From positions 1 through 11,460 of the forward strand of contig JAPLCL010000117.1 of the NCBI GenBank assembly GCA_026392265.1: DNA of 11,460 nucleotides. Direction: 5' to 3'. A program made the position numbers and the translations under genes. The stretch's first letter is position 1. Every line of letters begins with the position of its first letter. Source of the DNA: Actinomycetota bacterium (GTDB taxonomy: Bacteria; Actinomycetota; Thermoleophilia; UBA2241). The notes under the pieces were generated by a model. It was not told the origin of the DNA, ran no database searches, and saw only the letters and a program-made list of their open reading frames with translations. This document shows positions 6,340-11,460 of the stretch, in pieces.

Positions 6340-7593
6340 TCATCGGGGCCCACGGAGGTAGTCGGCGCGCACGCGCTCGAGGATCTCGAGATAGTCGTGG
6401 GCGAGCGTGCGCCGGTCGAAGTGCTCGAGCACGTAGCGGCGGCCGCTAGCACCCAGGCGGGCGCACTCGGCGCGATCGCCCGCCAGCCTGACGACGGCCG
6501 CCGCCAGCTCAGCGTCGTTGTCGGGCTCGAAGGCGATGCCGCAGTCGGCTTCGCCGAGCATGGCGCGGGCGTCGCCCTCGAAGCCCAGAAGGATAGGCTT
6601 CCCCATGGCCGCGTCCTCGAAGAACTTGCTGGGCAGGATCGTGGAAAAGAGCTCCTGCTTGCGGAAGTGCACCAGGCAGGCGTCGCTGCTTGCCAGATAG
6701 TCGGGCAGCTCGGCGCGCGGCAGGAGTCCGGTGAACACGACGTTATCGAGGCCTTGCGCGCGCGCCTGCGTCTCAAGGTCGGCGCGCACCGCGCCGTCGC
6801 CGACGAGCAGAAAGGCGATGTCGTCGCGGCCCTGCTCCTTGAGACGGCGCGCGGCGCCGAGTGCCACCCCGAGCCCGCTCGCCATACCGATGGTGCCGGC
6901 GAAGGTCACGACGAAGGCGTCGGGCTTGAGGCCGAGGCGCTCGCGCAGCGCGGCGTCGGCCGGGCGCGGCGTGAACAGGTCGGCGTCCACACCGTTGGTC
7001 ACCACGTCGATCTTGTCCGCGGAAACGCCCTTGCGGATCATGTTCTGCCGGTAGCCCTCGCCGACGGCGACGATGTGGTCCGCGGCGTCGTAGAGGGCGC
7101 GCTCGAGGCCTTCGAGCGCGCGGACGACGCGGCCTTCCTCGAGCGCCCCGACGGCGGTGATCGAAGCGGGCCAAATGTCGCGGATCTCGAGCACCAGGGG
7201 CGCGCCGTGTGCCCGCGAGACAGGCACGCCGGCCCAGCCGGCGAAGAACTGCGGCGAGGTCGCGATGACCACGTCGGCGCGCGGGCGAAGGGCGGAGCCG
7301 GCGGCGCCGGCCGCGGCCATGTACGAAAGGAAGTTGAGGCCGCGGCGCACGCGGCCGCGGTTAGCGGCGAGGTAGGTCCACACGCGCGCCGTGCGGATGC
7401 CCTCGATCCATTCCTCCTGGTACAGCCGATTGCGGTAGCCCTCGAACACGACGCCGGCCGGGACATTGGGCGCGCCGGTGAGCACGGTGACACGGTGCCC
7501 GAGGCGCGCCCACTCCCTGGCCATGCCGTGCACGCGCGCCGCCGGGGCGTTGTTCTCGGGAACAAAGTAGTGGCTCAGAAAGAGGATGTGCAT
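6340..7593 (-). CDS. Family 4 glycosyltransferase, WbuB-like
   Basis: A 417-residue GT-B fold enzyme that would transfer a sugar from a nucleotide donor to the growing lipid-linked repeat unit at the cytosolic membrane face. The N-terminal acceptor domain opens with MHILFLSHYFVPENNAPAAR and continues with VTVLTGAPNVPAG (36-47), both typical of WbuB-type transferases; WbuB itself is the proposed L-fucosamine transferase of O-antigen clusters. LEIRDIWPASI is at 135-145. The C-terminal donor domain has VTNGVD (198-203), VTFAGTIG (229-236), LLVGDG (262-267) and PSKFFEDAAMGKPIL (321-335) with donor-binding E326. I see no membrane anchor. GGAGG lies at 7603-7607, nine bases before the ATG; 16 bases separate the start from the preceding gene's stop. 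Donor and acceptor cannot be read from the sequence. Confidence 0.88.
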   Translation of the reverse strand: MHILFLSHYFVPENNAPAARVHGMAREWARLGHRVTVLTGAPNVPAGVVFEGYRNRLYQEEWIEGIRTARVWTYLAANRGRVRRGLNFLSYMAAAGAAGSALRPRADVVIATSPQFFAGWAGVPVSRAHGAPLVLEIRDIWPASITAVGALEEGRVVRALEGLERALYDAADHIVAVGEGYRQNMIRKGVSADKIDVVTNGVDADLFTPRPADAALRERLGLKPDAFVVTFAGTIGMASGLGVALGAARRLKEQGRDDIAFLLVGDGAVRADLETQARAQGLDNVVFTGLLPRAELPDYLASSDACLVHFRKQELFSTILPSKFFEDAAMGKPILLGFEGDARAMLGEADCGIAFEPDNDAELAAAVVRLAGDRAECARLGASGRRYVLEHFDRRTLAHDYLEILERVRADYLRGPR

Positions 7594-7609
7594 GGCCGCA
7601 CGCCTCCGT

Positions 7610-8653
7610 TCACTCGTCCCAGAAGACCTGGTCGTAGTACCGCACGGAGCGGCGCGAGAAGCGCACCCTGGACTGGGCGAGGGCGACGCCTGCGGCGTCC
7701 AGCTCGCCGAGCGCGTACTTGATGCCCAGGTACGGGATGATGAAGTCCTCCTGGTACACGAACGTGCTCACGCGCGGGTTGATCTCGAGCAGCTTGCCGC
7801 CGATCCACTGGATGCTCTGGAAGTAGTCGAGCTGCAGGTGGCGGACCACCTGGCGGCTGAGCTCCACGAGGTCGGGGCGGTCGATGGTCTTGAACGCCAT
7901 CGCAAGGCCGGTGAGGAACTCCTCGCGGGTGCGGGTCTGATGGAACACCATCTCACCCTTGTCGGCGAACAGGTCCACGGTGATCTCCGGGGCGTCCACA
8001 TACTCCATGAGCATGAGTCTGGGGAACGGCTCCACGCCACGGAACAAGCTTTCGAGCTCCGGCAGGGTCATGTAGCGGTTGATGGGGCGCTCGTGCAGCA
8101 GCTCGTGGACGCGGTCGACCTCGGCGGAGAGGATGCGGAAGCCGCGCGAGCCCTTGGCCACCGGCGGCTTGAAGCACACGGGCACGTCGGGGTAGCCGAG
8201 CTCGCGAGCCCCGGCGACGAACTCTCCCAGCGAGCGCGGCAGGAGCAGCCCGGGCTGGGGTACAGCGATCTGGCTGCAGGCGGCGTGCATGAGCGCCTTG
8301 TCGCCGGCGGTCTCGATACCGTTGACGCCGTCGGCCAGGACCTTGGCGCCCAGCGCCTCGAACACGCCGCGATGGCGAGCCACGACCTCGATCTCGTGAG
8401 ACGACTGCACGAACAGCAGGTCGGGACGCACACGCTCGACTACCGCCGCCAGCGCGGGGATGAAGCCGGGCGAGGCCCCGGCGGGCACGAGGTCGAAGCC
8501 GTCGCAGAGGAAGCGGCCGATAGCGTCTGCGCGCATGTCCACGCCGTGGATGCTGATCTCGCGCTCGCCGTTGGCCTTGAGCATGCGGACGAGCGTGCTT
8601 GCGCCGGGGCAGCCGACGGCCGTGAGGACGAGCTTGAGCGGCGGCAGGGTCAT
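7610..8653 (-). CDS. ATP-grasp ligase (carbamoyl-phosphate-synthase-like)
   Basis: A 347-residue ATP-dependent carboxylate ligase. Residues 7-110 look like the pre-ATP-grasp Rossmann domain (LVLTAVGCPGASTLVRML). The ATP-grasp fold follows: K119 near its start, K162 in CFKPPVAKGSRGF with its glycine-rich loop at 167-172, hinge acidic residues in MEYVDAPEITVDLF (216-229), and the magnesium-binding ELINPR-type motif as LEINPRVST (E290, N292). The family activates a carboxylate as acyl phosphate and joins it to an amine or thiol. The substrate is unknown. It sits between a PIG-L deacetylase and a glycosyltransferase, so I infer it may attach an amino acid or other acid to an amino sugar of the polymer. 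The ATG at 8653 has no clear Shine-Dalgarno site; the upstream gene ends 25 bases before, and re-initiation is possible. Confidence 0.85.
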   Translation of the reverse strand: MTLPPLKLVLTAVGCPGASTLVRMLKANGEREISIHGVDMRADAIGRFLCDGFDLVPAGASPGFIPALAAVVERVRPDLLFVQSSHEIEVVARHRGVFEALGAKVLADGVNGIETAGDKALMHAACSQIAVPQPGLLLPRSLGEFVAGARELGYPDVPVCFKPPVAKGSRGFRILSAEVDRVHELLHERPINRYMTLPELESLFRGVEPFPRLMLMEYVDAPEITVDLFADKGEMVFHQTRTREEFLTGLAMAFKTIDRPDLVELSRQVVRHLQLDYFQSIQWIGGKLLEINPRVSTFVYQEDFIIPYLGIKYALGELDAAGVALAQSRVRFSRRSVRYYDQVFWDE

Positions 8654-8678
8654 GACGCCGGCCGCGCGCGGCGGGTCG

Positions 8679-9317
8679 CTACATGATCCAGCGGTAGACC
8701 TCGAACACCTCGGCGAACTCGCAGCCGATGTTGATGCCGCGCGTGAGGGCGACGTTGCGGATGTAGTCCTCGCGCGTGTAGTTGCGGTGACCCTGGCTGG
8801 CGTAGCAGGACAGGGCCTCCACCTTCTTCTCGACGTGCCGCTCCTCGAGCCGTACGTAGGCCTGCTGCTGGAAGTTGAGGTTGTTCCAGGGGATCTCGTA
8901 GGCCATCACGGTGGTGCGCTTGAAAGCGCGCAGGCCCTCTTCGGCGATCGTCTTGTGGTCTTGATGCAGGTCGATCAGCGCCGGCAGCAGCACGCAGTCG
9001 GGGTCGAGCTCCTGCTGCAGGACGATCATCTCCTCGAGGATGTCCTGGCGCAGCGTCGGGAACATGCGCACCTCGAAGTCGTAGACCTTGAGGTCTGCCT
9101 CGGGGATACCGAGCACGCCCGTCGCGGCGCGGACCTCGTGCTTGAGGACGTCCTTCGGGAAGCCCTCGGGGACGCTCTTGGCGGCGGTGCTGAAGGCGGC
9201 GTACGTGACCTTGACGCCGGCCTCGATGAGGCGCGCCATGGTACCTCCGCAGCCGAACTCGCCGTCGTCGGTGTGCGGCGCCAGGACGAGCACGTTGTCG
9301 AAGCGTTCGATGCTCAC
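8679..9317 (-). CDS. PIG-L/LmbE family N-deacetylase
   Basis: A 212-residue zinc-dependent deacetylase of the family that removes acetyl from N-acetylglucosamine-type sugars (MshB, BshB, PIG-L). The signature APHTDDGEFGCGG (13-25) gives zinc ligands H15 and D18, with general-base candidate D17, and DLHQDH (116-121) supplies the third ligand. Thr16 replaces the usual Pro of PHPDD. The body YAAFSTAAKSVPEGF fits the family's substrate loop region. Start: the GTG at 9317 overlaps the TGA of the upstream glycosyltransferase (GTGA) and has GGGGAG eight bases upstream; the protein then begins with the expected first beta-strand FDNVLVLAPH. The frame stays open upstream to about 10388, but that part is an Arg/Ala-rich shadow of the glycosyltransferase. 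Being inside a polysaccharide operon, it probably acts on a sugar intermediate rather than in thiol synthesis. Confidence 0.89.
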   Translation of the reverse strand: MSIERFDNVLVLAPHTDDGEFGCGGTMARLIEAGVKVTYAAFSTAAKSVPEGFPKDVLKHEVRAATGVLGIPEADLKVYDFEVRMFPTLRQDILEEMIVLQQELDPDCVLLPALIDLHQDHKTIAEEGLRAFKRTTVMAYEIPWNNLNFQQQAYVRLEERHVEKKVEALSCYASQGHRNYTREDYIRNVALTRGINIGCEFAEVFEVYRWIM

Positions 9318-10453
9318 GGTGAGGACTCCCCTCTGGTGAGACGGTCGTAGAAGTCTACCAAATCGCCCGCGACGACCTCCCAGCAGAAGCGGCGCTCCAC
9401 GGCGCGGCGGCCGCGCACGCCCATCTGGGGGAGCGCCTCGCGGCTGGCCAGCAGGCGGCGCACGCCGCGCACATGGCCCTCCACGCCGGGCTCCACGGCG
9501 AGACCGCACTCCTCGAGGCGGACCAGCTCGCCGCGCCCCGGCAGATTCGTCACCAGCGCGGCCAGCCCCATGGCCATGCCCTCGAGCAGTTTGGTGGGGA
9601 TCGTGGGGTACGCGTACTGCACGGTGGGTACGGAGGGGATCCAGACTACGTCGGCGGCGGCGAGGTAGCGCGGCAGCTCGGCGGGAGGAACGCGGCCGAG
9701 CAGCTTCACGCGGTCGTCGAGCCCGGCGGCGAGGCGCCGGCGCGTCTCCTCCTCCATGTCGGGAGAGGCGAAGGTGCCGCCGAGGAAGAGCACGGCCTCG
9801 TCGGCGGCGAGCTGCTCCATGACGTCGAGCATCAGGGCACAGCCGCGACCGCGAGACAGGCTGCCGACGTAGACGAGCTTGAGGCGCGGATCGGCGGCCA
9901 GGTCGGGCAGCGGCTCCGCGCCGGCGAAGCGCTCGAGGCGCGGGTAATTGGGCAGCACGAGGCGGAGCTTCGGCGTGCTGCCCAGCGCCTTCAGCTGCTC
10001 GTCGGTGACGACCACCACGCCCCTGCCCAGGGCCGCGAGGCGCTTCTGGGCGGTGGCGGTCGCCTGCGCGGCGAGCGGCCGCGCCTTCTCGGGGATGTAG
10101 TACTTGCCCGCCACGGCCTCGGGCAGGTACTCGTGCATGTCGTAGACGAGGCGCGGGATGAAGGCCTTGACCGCGGGGAACAGCGTCAGCAGCTCGGGGT
10201 CGTGCACGTGCAGGACGTCGGGTCTCAGTTCGCGCAGTGCCTTCGTGATCTCCACCGAGCTGAGGAAGCGAGTGCTGCGGCCACGCTGCGGCAGCGGCCG
10301 CAGGATCACGCCGGCCGCGTCGCGCCCGGGCTCGGCCCCGGGGACCATGAACATCACCTCGTAGCCGTTCTGGGCGAGCGTGCGGCACTCGCGCTCGTAG
10401 ATGCGAGGGTCGTCGGGCTTGTGGACCACGGAGAGGTGGACGACGCGGATCAC
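9314..10453 (-). CDS. Family 4 glycosyltransferase (polysaccharide biosynthesis)
   Basis: A 379-residue GT-B transferase. The N-terminal domain starts MIRVVHLSVVHKPDDPRIYERE and contains VLHVHDPELL (80-89) and LVYDMHEYLPE (102-112), motifs common in GT4 enzymes of O-antigen and capsule clusters. The donor domain has VLPNYPR (166-172), LVYVGSLSRGRG (193-204) and PTKLLEGMAMGLAALVTN (286-303), with donor-binding E291. It likely adds one sugar to the lipid-linked repeat; which sugar is unknown. Start: the GTG at 10453 shares GTGA with the stop of the upstream deacetylase gene and has GAGAGG seven bases before it. An ATG/GTG further up at 10501 would add 16 Arg-rich residues outside the fold, so I reject it. 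At the other end its TGA overlaps the PIG-L GTG, so three genes are likely translated in series. Confidence 0.89.
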   Translation of the reverse strand: MIRVVHLSVVHKPDDPRIYERECRTLAQNGYEVMFMVPGAEPGRDAAGVILRPLPQRGRSTRFLSSVEITKALRELRPDVLHVHDPELLTLFPAVKAFIPRLVYDMHEYLPEAVAGKYYIPEKARPLAAQATATAQKRLAALGRGVVVVTDEQLKALGSTPKLRLVLPNYPRLERFAGAEPLPDLAADPRLKLVYVGSLSRGRGCALMLDVMEQLAADEAVLFLGGTFASPDMEEETRRRLAAGLDDRVKLLGRVPPAELPRYLAAADVVWIPSVPTVQYAYPTIPTKLLEGMAMGLAALVTNLPGRGELVRLEECGLAVEPGVEGHVRGVRRLLASREALPQMGVRGRRAVERRFCWEVVAGDLVDFYDRLTRGESSP

Positions 10454-11460
10454 GACGTGGCCTCTCGCCAGCGGGCGACGATGTCGGCGGCGCGGTCGCA
10501 CCAGGCGCCGTGCGCCAGTGCCTGATCGACCAGATGCCAGTAGACCTCGTCGTAGCCGCGAGAGACGCGGCGGTCGAAGCGGTTGTTGTGCCAGAGCAGG
10601 CTGACCGCGCCCCCGCTGCGCAGGGCGCGGGCGAGCACGGAGGCGGCGGCGCGCTCGGCGTCGGCCGCCGCCAGACCGCGGTAGTGCGATTCCTGCAGGG
10701 TGCCGTCCATCACCGCGAGAGGTAGCTCGATCAGGTCGAGGGGCCGCTCCTCGGCGAGTGAGTAGGGATGGAACGGGAACGAGCAGCCGCAGCGGAAGCC
10801 CTCGTGCTCGGCGAACGCCAACGAAGTGTCGTAGTCGAACCCCGTCGCCTCGAGATACGGGAGCGTCTCGTGATAGAGGGCGCGCAGGTAGTGGTAGCGG
10901 ATGCCGGTCACGGCAGCGCCGACACGCCGCTGCAGGTCGTCGCGGTCGCGAGTGAGCGCCTCGGTTCCCAGGCGGTCGGCGTCGTTGCCGTGCAGACCCA
11001 GCTCGCGCCCGGTGGCACGCACGAGGCTCAGGGCCTCGGGGATACGCCGCCGGTAGGTCTCGGGCTGGTTGCCGTCCTGTGCGTGCGTGTGGCGGGCGAT
11101 GACGAAGAACGTGGACGAGACGCCACGGGCGTCCTCACCGCCGAGGATCTGCGGGAAGGTCCAGAAGGGGTCCGTGCGCCGCGGAAGGTGGCGGACGAGC
11201 CAGTCGGCGCCGTCGCCGAGCTCGCGGCGCGCGGCGGCGCCGTCGCCGCGGCGCACGGCGCGCGCCGTGCGGTAGCCGGCGGCGGCGAACCCGCGCCGCG
11301 TCCAGCGCCAGAGGTGATCGAGATCGTGGGTGAGGGCGACGGCGAAGGTGGCGCCTGCCTTTCCGGCGTTCCACATCCAGCCGGCTGCCGGAAGCGGCTC
11401 GAGGCCGAGCTGCGCGAGTCGCGGCGCCAGCAGGGCGCGCAGCACCTCGACGTAGCGGTC
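10450..11460 (-). CDS. Polysaccharide-deacetylase-like protein, N-terminus cut by window edge
   Basis: The frame is open to position 11460 with no stop, so the gene probably begins outside the window; the first possible start inside is the GTG at 11445 (331 residues from there, the numbering used here). A deacetylase-type (NodB-like, carbohydrate esterase 4) fold is suggested by VALTHDLDH (36-44; catalytic and metal Asp candidates D41 and D43), DPFWTFPQIL (92-101) followed by GVSSTFFVI (108-116), ELGLHGND (148-155), and GFDYDTSLAF plus the FPFHPYSL stretch (202-230). The usual HxxxH metal pair is reduced to H152, with Ala at the second position, so another His must complete the site or activity is lost. 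Related proteins occur in exopolysaccharide clusters, where they deacetylate sugars of the polymer. Its TGA overlaps the next gene's GTG. Confidence 0.78.
   Translation of the reverse strand, partial: DRYVEVLRALLAPRLAQLGLEPLPAAGWMWNAGKAGATFAVALTHDLDHLWRWTRRGFAAAGYRTARAVRRGDGAAARRELGDGADWLVRHLPRRTDPFWTFPQILGGEDARGVSSTFFVIARHTHAQDGNQPETYRRRIPEALSLVRATGRELGLHGNDADRLGTEALTRDRDDLQRRVGAAVTGIRYHYLRALYHETLPYLEATGFDYDTSLAFAEHEGFRCGCSFPFHPYSLAEERPLDLIELPLAVMDGTLQESHYRGLAAADAERAAASVLARALRSGGAVSLLWHNNRFDRRVSRGYDEVYWHLVDQALAHGAWCDRAADIVARWREATS
11252..11271. repeat. Perfect 20-base palindrome inside the deacetylase-like gene
   Basis: The ten bases CGCACGGCGC at 11252-11261 are followed directly by their exact reverse complement. 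It encodes part of an Ala/Arg-rich segment (TARAVRRGDG, about residues 60-69), and a looser GCGGCG/CGCCGC repeat lies just upstream at 11231-11250. It could be a protein-binding site or a loopless hairpin, but GC-rich coding DNA yields such palindromes by chance. No function is claimed. Confidence 0.5.

Noticed and set aside
7285..7370. Cluster of short GC palindromes (GCCGGC, CCGCGG, GGCCGCGGCC)
   Set aside because: They are short, imperfectly arranged and inside the WbuB-like coding region. They are expected from Ala/Arg/Gly codons in GC-rich DNA.
5512..7722. Very long plus-strand open frame (736 codons)
   Set aside because: It runs antisense across the chain-length gene and the WbuB-like transferase, both of which have clear family motifs. 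Its own translation is Gly/Arg/Ala/His-rich with no recognisable fold. Such frames are common opposite GC-biased genes.
7586..8686. Plus-strand open frame of 366 codons
   Set aside because: It is antisense to the ATP-grasp gene, which carries K, glycine-loop and EINPR motifs. The plus-strand product resembles no family.
9318..10388. Apparent large N-terminal extension of the PIG-L protein (569-codon frame)
   Set aside because: The extra part is an Arg/Ala/Pro-rich out-of-frame reading of the glycosyltransferase gene. The GTG at 9317, with its GTGA overlap and Shine-Dalgarno site, explains the real start.
8679..10453. Mycothiol or bacillithiol biosynthesis (GT4 plus PIG-L pair)
   Set aside because: The pair resembles MshA/MshB or BshA/BshB in layout, but no MshC or BshC is present, the transferase has capsule/O-antigen-type motifs, and the genes sit in a polysaccharide operon.
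9473..10525. Plus-strand open frame of 350 codons
   Set aside because: It is antisense to the GT4 gene, with biased composition and no recognisable domain.
1..11460. CRISPR arrays, tRNA or rRNA genes, insertion sequences, toxin-antitoxin or phage genes
   Set aside because: I saw no repeat-spacer pattern, cloverleaf, transposase motif or terminal inverted repeats anywhere in the window.

Overview
The window is GC-rich bacterial chromosomal DNA with strong third-position G/C bias, AGGAGG-type ribosome binding sites and frequent GTG starts. It carries ten protein-coding genes packed closely on both strands. I see no rRNA, tRNA, CRISPR array, insertion sequence or phage gene. The gene mix (TrpB2-type tryptophan synthase beta, a YveK/CapA-like chain-length protein with no fused kinase, and actinobacterial-looking base composition) suggests an actinobacterial-type organism, perhaps of the Thermoleophilia or Coriobacteriia kind. 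That placement is inference and weak.

Layout. Positions 1-3416 hold two minus-strand genes: a TrpB2 enzyme (41-1405), preceded by a roughly 280-base hairpin-rich gap, and a REC-GGDEF-EAL response regulator (1689-3377) whose GGDEF motif has decayed but whose EAL residues look complete, so it is probably a cyclic-di-GMP phosphodiesterase. Divergent from it, on the plus strand, is a two-gene unit: a ureohydrolase/agmatinase (3499-4449) and a Nit-type carbon-nitrogen hydrolase (4446-5312), coupled by a GTGA start/stop overlap.

From 5359 to the right edge, everything is one minus-strand surface-polysaccharide operon. In transcription order it encodes a polysaccharide-deacetylase-like protein (cut by the window edge), a family 4 glycosyltransferase, a PIG-L/LmbE deacetylase, an ATP-grasp ligase, a WbuB-like family 4 glycosyltransferase and a Wzz/YveK-like chain-length protein. 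The first three genes are joined by GTGA overlaps. The next two junctions are 25 and 16 bases, and the chain-length gene follows after 90 bases.

How the genes may work together (inference): the glycosyltransferases build a lipid-linked repeat unit. The PIG-L enzyme could free an amine on an N-acetylated sugar, and the ATP-grasp enzyme could couple a carboxylate to that amine. The Wzz-like protein would set polymer length. The phosphodiesterase could link the locus to cyclic-di-GMP control of surface polymers, but nothing in the sequence proves that. The agmatinase/amidase pair is a separate nitrogen-metabolism unit.

The most interesting parts are the deacetylase plus ATP-grasp cassette, the agmatinase-amidase pair of uncertain substrate, and the phosphodiesterase regulator. 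I do not see a clearly new defence or mobile system.
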